Source of the DNA: Burkholderia cepacia ATCC 25416
GTDB taxonomy: Bacteria; Pseudomonadota; Gammaproteobacteria; Burkholderiales; Burkholderiaceae
Reading direction: 5' to 3'
Length of the DNA stretch: 64,000 bases
Assembly: GCF_001411495.1 (NCBI RefSeq)
Contig: NZ_CP012983.1
Coordinates: 558,001 to 622,000, forward strand
Position 1 is the first letter of the stretch, and every line of letters begins with the position of its first letter. Below are positions 45,711-53,918 of this stretch, piece by piece. The notes below the pieces were generated by a model that was given only the letters and a program-made list of their open reading frames with translations, made no database searches and was not told the origin of the DNA. Made by a program: the position numbers and the translations under genes.

Positions 45711-46373
45711 GTGAAGAAAACTTCTCTTGCCCTGCTCGTGTCCGTGGTCTCCCTGGCCGCCTGCTCGAGCGCGTCCGGGCCGACGTTCAATGCATACGAA
45801 CTGCAGCCGAGAAACGGCGTGCGGACGTTTCGCGTCGATTGTCACGGCATCCTGTCGAGCGAAAAGACCTGCATGAAGGTCGCGACGCGCATGTGCGACA
45901 CGCAGCCGGTTCGACTGGTCGATTCGGAGGCGCCGTTCCGCGACGGCGCGGATCCGCGGTCGATCGAGTTCCAGTGCGGCGCGGCACCCGCGCCGCTTCC
46001 GGCGCCGGTGGCGGCGGCACCGGCCGCCGCGGAAAAGGTCAGCCTGACCGGCGACACGTACTTCGCGACCGACTCCGCAACGCTGACGCCCGCCGCCCGC
46101 GCTTCGCTCGACGCACTGCTGAGCCGTCAGGCGGACCGGCATTTCTCGTTGGTGAAGGTGACCGGCTATACCGACTCGGTCGGCTCGGATGCGCACAATC
46201 TGGCGCTGTCGCAGCGCCGCGCGGAGGCGGTCGGGTCGTATTTGCGCGAGCATGGCGTGAACGCGGATTCCGTGACGGCCACAGGAAAGGGGGAGGCCGA
46301 TCCGGTGGGCTCCAACGAGACCGCCGAAGGGCGGGCGAGCAATCGACGCGTGGAGATCCTGCTGCAGAAGTAG
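45711..46373 (+). CDS. OmpA-family outer-membrane lipoprotein
   Basis: A 220-residue protein. A lipobox (VVSLAACSS, cysteine near residue 18) marks it as a lipoprotein. The ~85-residue N-terminal part contains four cysteines (FRVDCHG, EKTCMK, RMCDTQ, FQCGA), then a Pro/Ala linker (APAPLPAPVAAAPAAAE). The C-terminal domain is OmpA-like, with peptidoglycan-binding features (YFATDSATLTPAA, GYTDSVGSDAHN, LSQRRAEAV, SNRRVEI). The GTG at 45711 has GGGAG upstream. It should tether the outer membrane to peptidoglycan; in this adhesin locus it may stabilise the cell surface or the trimeric autotransporter. Confidence 0.88.
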   Translation: MKKTSLALLVSVVSLAACSSASGPTFNAYELQPRNGVRTFRVDCHGILSSEKTCMKVATRMCDTQPVRLVDSEAPFRDGADPRSIEFQCGAAPAPLPAPVAAAPAAAEKVSLTGDTYFATDSATLTPAARASLDALLSRQADRHFSLVKVTGYTDSVGSDAHNLALSQRRAEAVGSYLREHGVNADSVTATGKGEADPVGSNETAEGRASNRRVEILLQK

Positions 46374-46712
46374 CGGGTGGGGGCCGCGAACGGTACCGGC
46401 GAAGGCGGCCGGCTCGCGGCCGCATCGTCGCCATGATGATCAAGGTTGGTCGCGCGCGGCAGCCGATGCCGGCTCCGCTGCCGTCGCGCTCCGCGTCGAT
46501 CATGGCGAACCGGGACAGCCGGCGCCGGACTGAACGCGGAGCGTACGACCGCCGGGTTTCCCGATCCTGTACCCTGTCCATGTCTTTCGTGCGTTCCGCG
46601 GCGGTCGTCGGCATGACGACCGCCGTGCCTTCCGTTACGATGCGCCCGGTCGATCAGCGCCGTGCCCCCGGTCGGCAGCAAGTCGATCCGGTTGCAGACC
46701 TCCAAGGCAAAC
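46374..46712. other. 339-base intergenic region before the LysR gene
   Basis: Between the OmpA-like lipoprotein and the LysR regulator, both on the plus strand. I see no gene, no clear terminator and no obvious operator. It presumably holds the promoter of the LysR gene. Confidence 0.4.
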
Positions 46713-47627
46713 ATGGAAATCAAGTGGATCGAGGATTTCATCGCCCTCGCTCAATATCAAAGCTTTTCCCGGGCGGCGGAGTTCCGCAACGTCACGCAGT
46801 CGGGCTTCAGCCGTCGCATCCAGTCGCTCGAGCAATGGATCGGCGCCGAACTGATCGACCGCAGCAGTTTTCCGCCGGTCCTGACGCCTGCAGGGCGGCT
46901 GTTTCGCGAGACGGCGGAAGACGTCCTCAGCCGCCTGTTCGACACACGCGCGATCATCCGCACCGAGCAGCGCATCGCGGGCAAGAGCCTGCAGATCGCG
47001 GCGGGCCATACGATCGCGCTGAATTTCCTGCCGTCCTGGCTCAAGGCGCTTGCGCCGCATTTCGGCGAGGTGCGGGCACGCGTCGTTCCGACGAATGTCC
47101 ACGATTCGATCCTGATGCTCGTCAACGGCAACTGCGAGCTGATGTTCGCCTATCACCATCCGGAGCTGCCGCTCCATCTGGACCCGGTCAGGTACGAACA
47201 CGTGACGGTCGGCCTCGACACGTTGATGCCGGCCTGCCGGCCCAACCGCCGGTCGGCGCCCGCATTTCGCCTTCCCGGAACGAAGCAGCACCCGCTGCCG
47301 CTGATCTCCTATACGGACACCAGCTACTTCGGGCGCTGCCTCGCGTTGCTGCTCGATCGCGCTCCGGATGCGCCGGCGTTGCAGCTGCACTATGAATCCG
47401 ACATGGCCGAAGTGCTGAAAAAGCTCGTGATGGAAGGCGAAGGCGTGGCGTGGCTGCCGCGGAGTGCGATCGCCGCCGAGCTGGCAGCCGGCGAACTCGT
47501 GCCGGCCGGGCCGGCGGCATGGAACCTCGAAATCGAGCTGCGCGTCTATCGCGACGCGTCCAATCGCAGCGAGTTCCTGGAGACGCTCTGGCAGCATCTG
47601 CACGCCGAACCCTCGCGGCGCGGCTAG
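46713..47627 (+). CDS. LysR-family transcriptional regulator
   Basis: A 304-residue regulator. The N-terminal winged HTH starts MEIKWIEDFIALAQYQSFSR with AAEFRNVTQSGFSRRIQSLE as recognition region, and the C-terminal half is a periplasmic-binding-like effector domain (IAAGHTIALNFLPSWL to EGEGVAWLPRSAIA). ATG 46713 begins the conserved LysR N-terminus; ATG 46662 would add 17 unmatched residues. It lies upstream of and parallel to the symporter gene, with two perfect inverted repeats in the gap between them. The likely role is activation of symporter and racemase expression in response to their substrate. Confidence 0.92.
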   Translation: MEIKWIEDFIALAQYQSFSRAAEFRNVTQSGFSRRIQSLEQWIGAELIDRSSFPPVLTPAGRLFRETAEDVLSRLFDTRAIIRTEQRIAGKSLQIAAGHTIALNFLPSWLKALAPHFGEVRARVVPTNVHDSILMLVNGNCELMFAYHHPELPLHLDPVRYEHVTVGLDTLMPACRPNRRSAPAFRLPGTKQHPLPLISYTDTSYFGRCLALLLDRAPDAPALQLHYESDMAEVLKKLVMEGEGVAWLPRSAIAAELAAGELVPAGPAAWNLEIELRVYRDASNRSEFLETLWQHLHAEPSRRG

Positions 47628-47640
47628 GGTTTTCCCGCCT

Positions 47641-47657
47641 TATGCGAGTCTCGCATA
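47641..47657. promoter_or_regulatory. Predicted LysR operator: TATGCGA-GTC-TCGCATA
   Basis: A perfect inverted repeat with seven-base arms, 13 bases after the lysR stop. Its core TGCGAGTCTCGCA fits the T-N11-A LysR-box form. It lies about 135 bases upstream of the symporter start, a normal distance for an activator recognition site. Confidence 0.65.
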
Positions 47658-47660
47658 CCG

Positions 47661-47682
47661 CCATGATGCACCGGCATCATGG
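47661..47682. promoter_or_regulatory. Second inverted repeat upstream of the symporter
   Basis: CCATGATGC-ACCG-GCATCATGG has perfect nine-base arms and starts three bases after the preceding repeat, with different half-sites. It may be the activation site next to the promoter, a site for another regulator, or an mRNA hairpin. No T-run follows, so a terminator for lysR is unlikely. Confidence 0.55.
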
Positions 47683-47791
47683 TCTGTTCGGCCGTCCCTA
47701 CCATTCGTTCCAACGACAAATGTGACGCGTGGCCCGCGTCGCGCGGCCCGTCGCCTGCCGGCGGTCGGGCGTCACCCAAGGACGGATGGAC

Positions 47792-49066
47792 ATGAAAAAT
47801 CGGCTTACCTCAAGCATCGCAATCGGCATGGTCCTCGGCGTCGCCGCCGGCTATGCGTGTCACACGAGCATCGCGGACCCGGGCACGCTCAAGACGGTCG
47901 CAGGGTATTTCTCGATCGTGACGGACATCTTTCTTCGGCTGATCAAGATGATCATTGCGCCGCTCGTGTTCGTGACGCTCGTTTCCGGCCTGGCCGGAAT
48001 GGACAGCGGTGAGGACGTCGGGCGCATCGGATTGCGCTCGGTTGCATGGTTCGTCTGCGCATCGCTGGTTTCGCTGGGCCTCGGCCTCGTCATGGCCAAC
48101 GCGTTGCAGCCCGGCGCCGGCCTGAACCTGGCGGAACCCGCGGGCGAGGCCAACCTCGGCCTGAATACCGCGGCACTGAACGCCAGGGACGTGATCACGC
48201 ACGCGTTTCCGACCAGCCTGCTCGACGCGATGGCGCGCAACGACATCCTGCAGATTCTCGTTTTCTCCGTCTTTCTCGGCATCGCGCTGGGCGCGCTGAA
48301 GCACGATCAGCGTGTCGGCATCGTCATCCGGTCGATCGACGGCATGGTGCCGGTGATGTTGCGCCTGACGAACTACGTGATGCGCGCGGCGCCGCTGGGT
48401 GTCTTCGGTGCGATTGCGTCGTCCGTCGCGCTGCGCGGGCTCGACGTGATCTACACGTACGGCAAGCTGATCGGCGCGTTTTATCTCGGGCTGCTCGTCC
48501 TCTGGACGATCCTGATCGGCGCGGGATACCTGTTCCTCGGGCGGCGCGTCGGCGCGTTGCTGAGGGCCGTGCGCGAACCCGCGTTGATCGCGTTCTCGAC
48601 CGCCAGCAGCGAAGCGGCGTATCCGCGCCTGACCGAGCAGCTCGAGAAGTTCGGTGTCGACAAGAAGGTCGTCGGTTTCACGCTGCCGCTCGGTTATGCA
48701 TTCAACCTGGACGGCTCGATGATGTATCAGGCGTTTGCGGCCCTCTTCATCGCACAGGCGTTCGGCGTGCACATGCCGCTTTCGCAGCAGGTGTTCATGC
48801 TGCTGATCCTGATGTTGAGCAGCAAGGGCATGGCGAGCGTGCCGCGCGGATCGGTGGTCGTCGTCGCGGCCGTCGCGCCGATGTTCCATTTGCCGGCCGC
48901 CGGCGTGGCCATGATCCTGGCGATCGACCAGGTGCTCGACATGGGCCGCACGATGACGAACGTGATCGGCAACAGCGTGGCGACGGCCGTGATCGCGAAG
49001 TGGGAGGGCGCGCGCGCCGCGCAGCCGGACAGCGCCGCGTTCGATTCGCGGGAGCTGAACGCATGA
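47792..49066 (+). CDS. Dicarboxylate/amino acid:cation symporter (DAACS family)
   Basis: A 424-residue inner-membrane carrier. It shows the DAACS pattern: N-terminal helices, LIKMIIAPLVFVTLVSGLAG, the serine-rich re-entrant loop STASSEAAYPRLTEQLEKFG, GYAFNLDGSMMYQAFAALF, LSSKGMASVPRG, and the substrate/cation-binding DQVLDMGRTMTNVIGNSVAT. Known members import C4-dicarboxylates or glutamate/aspartate. ATG 47792 fits AAGGA nine bases upstream; ATG 47786 is too close to it. The stop overlaps the racemase start (ATGA), so transporter and racemase are coupled, suggesting uptake of an acidic amino acid or malate-like acid. Confidence 0.9.
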   Translation: MKNRLTSSIAIGMVLGVAAGYACHTSIADPGTLKTVAGYFSIVTDIFLRLIKMIIAPLVFVTLVSGLAGMDSGEDVGRIGLRSVAWFVCASLVSLGLGLVMANALQPGAGLNLAEPAGEANLGLNTAALNARDVITHAFPTSLLDAMARNDILQILVFSVFLGIALGALKHDQRVGIVIRSIDGMVPVMLRLTNYVMRAAPLGVFGAIASSVALRGLDVIYTYGKLIGAFYLGLLVLWTILIGAGYLFLGRRVGALLRAVREPALIAFSTASSEAAYPRLTEQLEKFGVDKKVVGFTLPLGYAFNLDGSMMYQAFAALFIAQAFGVHMPLSQQVFMLLILMLSSKGMASVPRGSVVVVAAVAPMFHLPAAGVAMILAIDQVLDMGRTMTNVIGNSVATAVIAKWEGARAAQPDSAAFDSRELNA

Positions 49067-50523
49067 CGCACCGGGACATCGCAGGCACGGGACGGACGTT
49101 CGGCGTGGTCGGCGGCCTCGGGCCGCTGGGAAGCGCCGACGTGTTCTTCAAGCTGGTGAAGGCGACTCCGGCGTCGTCCGACGAGGATCACGTCGACCTG
49201 ATCTTCGAGCAGCACCCGTTCAGAGGTTCGGGTTCGGGCAGCGCGGCGACGACGGCGCGCAAGCTGTACGTGTTCGACATGATCCGCGCGTTCGAGAAAC
49301 GCGGCGTGACGACCGTGGTGCTGCCGTGCTTCCTGAGCCACACCTTCATCGACGAACTGAAGGCCAATACGCGCCTGCCGATCGTGGACATCGTCGAAGC
49401 CGTTCGCAGCCACGTGCAGCGCACGTATCCCGGCGCCATACGCATCGGCGTGCTGGCTTCGGACCATGTGCGGGCCGACGGGCTGTTCGAACGGTATTTC
49501 CCGGCGCCGCAGTTCGAGATCGTCCATCCGCGGCCGCGCGGCGATGTCGATCCCGTCACCGAGGCGATCTACGGGGCGGACGGCATCAAGCGCGGCAATC
49601 TTCGCGGCCGGCCGGTCGAGCTGCTGCGCGACGCATGCGAGGATCTGGCGGACCAGGGCGCGCAGGTCATCGTTCCGGGGCTGACGGAGATTGCGCTCGT
49701 GGCGGACGAAATCGGGCCGCTGCGGATACCGCTGATCGATTCGAATCTCGCATATGCGCAGTACGCGGTTTCGACCCGATGCGCGGCCCGTGCACCGGTA
49801 TTCAAGATCGGGGTCGTCGGTGGCGTCGGGCCGGCCGCGACGGTGGACTTCCTGGACAAGATCGTTCGAAACACACCGGCTTCGCGCGACCAGGAGCACA
49901 TCAAGCTGCTGGTCGAACAGAATCCGCAGATCCCGGACCGCACGGCGAACCTCGTCGGCGACGGGACCGACCCCACGATCTCGCTGTATGCGACGTGCAG
50001 GCGGCTCGAGGACGGGGAGGCGGATCTCATCGCGATTCCGTGCAATACCGCGCATGCGTTTGTCGAGCGGGTTCAACCGCACCTCGGCATTCCGATCGTA
50101 AACATGCTGACCGTGACGGCCGCCCATCTGCGCGATGCGTATCCGGGGCTGCGCGAGGTCGGCGTGCTGGCAACGTCGGGCACGATCGAAAGCGGCGTAT
50201 ACGAAAAGGCGCTCGAATCGTATGGATTCCGACAGGTCGCGCCGGCGCCGGCACTGCAGGCGCGCGTGATGGAAGCAATCTACGGAGAGCGGGGTGTCAA
50301 GGCCGGCTTTACGACCGGCCAGTGCCAAGCGGACATCGATGCCGCCGTCGACGCGCTGATTGCCGACGGCGTCGAAGTGATCGTTCTCGGCTGCACCGAG
50401 CTGCCGATCCTGCTGCCGGGCCGCGAATATGTCGCGCCGAACGGTGTGCGTGCGACGCTGGTCGATCCGACCGACGTGCTCGCGCGCCAATGCGTCGCGT
50501 ACGCGACGGCTGCCGGTGCTTGA
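49063..50523 (+). CDS. Tandem double-domain Asp/Glu racemase-like protein
   Basis: A 486-residue protein made of two aspartate/glutamate-racemase-type domains (usual family length ~230-240). Both have the opening GVVGGxGP motif (residues ~14 and ~250). The C-terminal half keeps both catalytic cysteines, in AIPCNTAHAF and VLGCTELPILL. In the N-terminal half the first is kept (VLPCFLSHTF), but the second reads VPGLTEIAL, lacking cysteine, so proton exchange from both faces is not expected there. It overlaps the symporter gene by four bases. Likely an amino-acid racemase or related isomerase/decarboxylase with a non-classical first half. Confidence 0.85.
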   Translation: MTHRDIAGTGRTFGVVGGLGPLGSADVFFKLVKATPASSDEDHVDLIFEQHPFRGSGSGSAATTARKLYVFDMIRAFEKRGVTTVVLPCFLSHTFIDELKANTRLPIVDIVEAVRSHVQRTYPGAIRIGVLASDHVRADGLFERYFPAPQFEIVHPRPRGDVDPVTEAIYGADGIKRGNLRGRPVELLRDACEDLADQGAQVIVPGLTEIALVADEIGPLRIPLIDSNLAYAQYAVSTRCAARAPVFKIGVVGGVGPAATVDFLDKIVRNTPASRDQEHIKLLVEQNPQIPDRTANLVGDGTDPTISLYATCRRLEDGEADLIAIPCNTAHAFVERVQPHLGIPIVNMLTVTAAHLRDAYPGLREVGVLATSGTIESGVYEKALESYGFRQVAPAPALQARVMEAIYGERGVKAGFTTGQCQADIDAAVDALIADGVEVIVLGCTELPILLPGREYVAPNGVRATLVDPTDVLARQCVAYATAAGA

Positions 50524-50564
50524 GCTTGAGATTGAGCTTGAGCTTGAGCTTGAGCTTGAGATTA
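50518..50564 (+). repeat. Hexamer repeat (GCTTGA/GATTGA) at the racemase stop
   Basis: Eight six-base units, six of GCTTGA and two variants starting GAT, begin at the last codon (GCT) and the TGA stop of the racemase gene. In that frame the array reads as repeated stop codons (GCT TGA GCT TGA GAT TGA ...), giving fail-safe termination. Unit changes by slippage would not change the protein. No function is known. Confidence 0.9.
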
Positions 50565-50737
50565 AGCGGCCGCGCCGCCTTCGACGCGGCGGCCGGCGGG
50601 TATCGGATGTGCCGCGTGGTTCGGGCGGCGCAGGCGTGGATCAGCCGGTGCCGGTCTTGTGCGATTCCACGACGACCGCGCGTGACGAAGCGGTTTACTG
50701 AGGCCGACAAACCGGGCGCCCGGCAGCGGGCGCCATG

Positions 50738-50926
50738 TCAGTGTCTGAGCACGCAAACAGCGACGATTTCGTATCCGGGGTCGGCATGCATGTGCGCCGC
50801 CATTTCCGCTTCCTCATACGAACGAAACGACGTGGCATCTTCAACCGCTGGTGCCATGCCGATATCGCCATCCTCGGCGGTGCACAGGAACTGCTCGCCG
50901 GTCTTCACGACGTAGACGGACAACAT
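50738..50926 (-). CDS. Small hypothetical protein
   Basis: A 62-residue acidic protein (VKTGEQFLCTAEDGDIG, FRSYEEAEMAAHMHAD) without signal or membrane segment. The ATG at 50926 is preferred to that at 50938 because GGAGGG lies about six bases before it. It resembles small conserved Burkholderia proteins with a beta-beta-alpha pattern, but I recognise no family. It lies opposite the DUF3820 gene. Confidence 0.55.
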   Translation of the reverse strand: MLSVYVVKTGEQFLCTAEDGDIGMAPAVEDATSFRSYEEAEMAAHMHADPGYEIVAVCVLRH

Positions 50927-51091
50927 GATTCCCTCCATCGTTTGCAGGGGGAAATTTCAGTCTAGCAGGCCAGAAAAGGGGCGCGGGCGGTTTGCGGCGC
51001 CTCGTTTCCGCGAGGCTGTTGCCGGAGGGTTTGCCGCGTCGGATGTCAGCCTGGCATGCGACGGGAGCGGAAAGCCGTGCACAATACCGGC

Positions 51092-51307
51092 ATGCAGACC
51101 CCAGATCTCGAACACCTCGTCACCGTCACCATGCCCTTTGGAAAGTACAAGGGCCGACTCATTGCCGACCTGCCCGGGCCTTACCTCAACTGGCTGGCCC
51201 GCGAAGGGTTCCCGCGCGGCGAAATCGGCCGGCAGCTTGCGCTGATGCATGAAATCGACCACAACGGCCTGCGGGACTTGCTGGAGCCGTTGCGCAAACG
51301 CGGATAG
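51092..51307 (+). CDS. DUF3820-family protein
   Basis: A 71-residue cytoplasmic protein. The phrase MPFGKYKGRLIADLPGPYLN then WLAREGFPRGEIGR is the hallmark of DUF3820 (annotated in some databases as a putative quorum-sensing-regulated virulence factor), and the HEIDHNGL stretch follows. The ATG at 51092 fits usual family length; a GTG at 51077 with a GGAG upstream would add five residues. Function unproven. Confidence 0.8.
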   Translation: MQTPDLEHLVTVTMPFGKYKGRLIADLPGPYLNWLAREGFPRGEIGRQLALMHEIDHNGLRDLLEPLRKRG

Positions 51308-51426
51308 CGTCGCTCGGGGCCGAACGGCTGCGCATGCGGCACCGTCGCTGGCCCGCGCGCACCTACTGTGTTGCCATTGCTGACATAGAATGGAAAGAGT
51401 AGTTGACGGCACAAAGGGGTGCCAAC

Positions 51427-51936
51427 ATGAGACGCCTTTATTTCCTCGTACCCGATACGCAGATGGCCAAGGCCATCGTCGACGATCTATTGCGCGCACG
51501 TATCATCTGGCGCCATATCCACGTCCTCGCCGATCACAGCGTCACACTCGATCAGTTACCCGAAGCATCGTTGCTGCAAAGCAGCGATGTCGTGCATGCG
51601 CTCGAGCGCGGCGTCGCGCTTGGCGGCGCGGCGGGTGCACTGATCGGCCTCGTCGCGCTGGTATTTCCCCCGGCGGAACTCGTGATCGCAGGCGGCGCCG
51701 TTGTCGGGTTGACGCTGGCGGGAGCGGGTTTCGGGGCGTGGACCGCCGCGATGATCGGCATTGCCGAGCCGAACGCGCGACTCCAGCGATTTCGCGAGGC
51801 CATACAGGAAGGCCAGATTCTGATCATGGCCGATGTGCCGGCATTGCGAGAGCAGGAAATCGAGGAGATGGTCGCCAGGCACTTTCCGACGGCGGACCTG
51901 GAAGGCGCCGAGCCCACGACACCGATCTTCCCCTGA
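51427..51936 (+). CDS. DUF1269-like membrane-associated protein
   Basis: A 169-residue protein. The first ~60 residues are soluble (RRLYFLVPDTQMAKAIVDDL). A glycine/alanine-rich hydrophobic region spans about residues 60-115 (GGAAGALIGLVALVFPPAEL; GAVVGLTLAGAGFGAWTAA), likely two membrane helices, followed by a helical tail (EIEEMVARHFP). This arrangement is seen in DUF1269-type proteins of unknown role. ATG 51427 is followed by a typical N-terminus; ATG 51403 would add eight residues. No regulatory link to neighbours is evident. Confidence 0.7.
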   Translation: MRRLYFLVPDTQMAKAIVDDLLRARIIWRHIHVLADHSVTLDQLPEASLLQSSDVVHALERGVALGGAAGALIGLVALVFPPAELVIAGGAVVGLTLAGAGFGAWTAAMIGIAEPNARLQRFREAIQEGQILIMADVPALREQEIEEMVARHFPTADLEGAEPTTPIFP

Positions 51937-52133
51937 CGCGCGACAGCAAGCCGGCCTGCCCGATACCCGGGTTCATCGACGCATTTCGTCGAGCGCACGG
52001 CCGCGCGCGGAGAAGGGCGTTCGCACGTTGCGCAGGCAACCCTGCTTCCGAATCGCTCGAGTGACGCAGGCCCGACGCGCGTGACGCCCTCGGAACCGAA
52101 GCGCCGACGTCGAAGTGTCGGCAAGGAGGTCGT

Positions 52134-52649
52134 ATGGAACTGCACATGCAATCGCACCATTGGGCGCGTCGGACGCCGGACTGGGTCGCCGCCGCCGTGG
52201 CCGGTCTCGCAGGCGGTGCGCTGGTGATCGCGCTGGAATTCGTCTGGTCGACACTCGTGCTCGGCTCGAGCCCGTGGCAACCGACACACAAGATCGCGGC
52301 GATGGTGATGGGCCGCAGCGCGCTCGGCCAGATGACGCAATTCAACCTTGAAATCGTCGCGATGGCGCTGCTGCTGCACTACGTGCTCGGCGCGATCATG
52401 GGGGTGATGCTCGCCGCGATCATGGCGCCTTTCCGCCTCGATTCAAGCGTGGGCATGGAAGCCGCCATCGGGCTGGCGTTCGGGATCGTCGCGTACGGGT
52501 GGAACTTCTACGTCATGACGGCCGTGTTCCCGTGGTTCGTCTCCGAGCGGGGTGCCGGGCCGTTGCTGGCCAACCTGTTGTTCGGCGTGGTTGCGGCCAT
52601 CACTTACGGCAGGCTGGAGCGATTGCGCAAGCACAACGTGGACGACTGA
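52134..52649 (+). CDS. Hypothetical membrane protein upstream of the oxidase operon
   Basis: A 171-residue protein with four hydrophobic segments (VAAAVAGLAGGALVIALEFV; VAMALLLHYVLGAIMGVMLA; IGLAFGIVAYGWNFYVM; LLANLLFGVVAAITYGRL) and a charged tail. AAGGAGGT, a near-perfect ribosome site, precedes ATG 52134. It lies 104 bases before the cytochrome oxidase genes on the same strand, and may be expressed with them, but I recognise no oxidase assembly motif. Function unknown. Confidence 0.7.
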   Translation: MELHMQSHHWARRTPDWVAAAVAGLAGGALVIALEFVWSTLVLGSSPWQPTHKIAAMVMGRSALGQMTQFNLEIVAMALLLHYVLGAIMGVMLAAIMAPFRLDSSVGMEAAIGLAFGIVAYGWNFYVMTAVFPWFVSERGAGPLLANLLFGVVAAITYGRLERLRKHNVDD

Positions 52650-52753
52650 TACATCGCGTTTCCCGCCGCGCCGAGCCTGACCACCCGGCGTTCGCGGGAG
52701 ACACGGAACCCGGCGTCGGCGGCGCCGGCGAGTGATATGCAGCGAGGCGGCCT

Positions 52754-53905
52754 ATGGCCCTTGCGATTGCCCTGGTCCTGATCATCCTGTTGGCGGTGGG
52801 GTTTCACTTTGCCAGTCCGTGGTGGATCACGCCGATCGCGTCGAACTGGGTGCGCATGGACGACATGCTGACGATCACGCTCGTCATCACCGGTGCATTC
52901 TTCATCGCCATCAACCTGTTCATCGTCGTCGCGCTGGTGCGCTATCGCCACCGCAGCGGGCATCGCGCGGCCTACGAACCGCACAACCGCCGGCTGGAAT
53001 GGTGGCTGATCGGCCTGACCGCCGTCGGCGTGGCGGCGTTGCTGGCGCCGGGGCTGTTCGTCTACGCGGACTACATCCGGCCGCCGCGCAACGTGCTGCA
53101 GATGGAAGTGCTCGGCCAGCAATGGCAATGGCGTTTCCGTTTCGCGGGCCCCGGCGGCAAGCTGGGCACGACGGACGTGCGCTACATCAGTAACGACAAC
53201 CCGTTCGGCCTGAACCCCGCCGACCCCAACGGCCGCGACAATTACCTGATCGAGACGCCCGAGGTGCACCTGCCGCTCAACCGGCCGGTCCAGGTGCTGA
53301 CGCGCTCGCGCGACGTGCTGCACGATTTCTACGTTCCGCCGTTCCGGGCGCGGATGAACATGGTGCCGGGCATGGTGACCACCTTCTGGTTCACGCCGAC
53401 CAAGGCGGGGCGCTACGACATCCTGTGCGCGCAGCTCTGCGGGATCGGGCACTCCGGCATGCGCGGCGTGGTGGTCGTGGAAGACGAAGCCGCGTTCTCG
53501 CGCTGGCTGGCGCAGCAGCCCACCTTCGCGCGGCAGCAACTCGCCCGCGTGCAGGCAGCCCCCGCCGCTGCCGGCGGCAGCGCACACGCGCTCGCCGAAC
53601 TGGGCAAGACGCTCGCGGCGGCCAAGGGCTGCGTCGCCTGCCATACCGTGGACGGCAGCCCGCTCGTGGGCCCGACCTGGAAGGGCCTGTACGGCAAGAC
53701 CGAAACGATGGCCGACGGCAGCACCGCGAAGGTGGACGAAGCCTATCTGCGCGCGTTCATCCGCGATCCGGCGGCGCGGGTCGTGAAGGGGTTCTCGCCG
53801 ATCATGCCGCGCTTCGACCTGAGCGACCAGGAACTGTCCGCACTGGTGGCATATATCGAGGCGCAAGGCGGGCCGCCTCCGGCCGGTACCGCGGCCAGGC
53901 AATAG
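52754..53905 (+). CDS. coxB: Cytochrome c oxidase subunit II with fused cytochrome c (caa3 type)
   Basis: A 383-residue subunit II. Two membrane helices lie near residues 3-20 and 40-62. The Cu-A domain has ligands H190 (VLHDF), C225 and C229 (CAQLC, with Q where many have E), H233 and M236 (GIGHSGM). After a linker, a cytochrome c domain carries the heme motif CVACH at 293-297. This fused layout defines caa3-type oxidases, which take electrons directly via the attached heme. It starts the operon II-I-III-III-IV; the next gene starts 13 bases after the stop. Confidence 0.93.
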   Translation: MALAIALVLIILLAVGFHFASPWWITPIASNWVRMDDMLTITLVITGAFFIAINLFIVVALVRYRHRSGHRAAYEPHNRRLEWWLIGLTAVGVAALLAPGLFVYADYIRPPRNVLQMEVLGQQWQWRFRFAGPGGKLGTTDVRYISNDNPFGLNPADPNGRDNYLIETPEVHLPLNRPVQVLTRSRDVLHDFYVPPFRARMNMVPGMVTTFWFTPTKAGRYDILCAQLCGIGHSGMRGVVVVEDEAAFSRWLAQQPTFARQQLARVQAAPAAAGGSAHALAELGKTLAAAKGCVACHTVDGSPLVGPTWKGLYGKTETMADGSTAKVDEAYLRAFIRDPAARVVKGFSPIMPRFDLSDQELSALVAYIEAQGGPPPAGTAARQ

Positions 53906-53918
53906 CGGAGCAGAAACC

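Noticed and set aside
43265..45790. Long minus-strand frames opposite the adhesin (841 and 463 codons)
   Set aside because: They mirror the repeat-rich adhesin sequence (for example endless VDVDVDS), have no ribosome site, and arise from codon composition.
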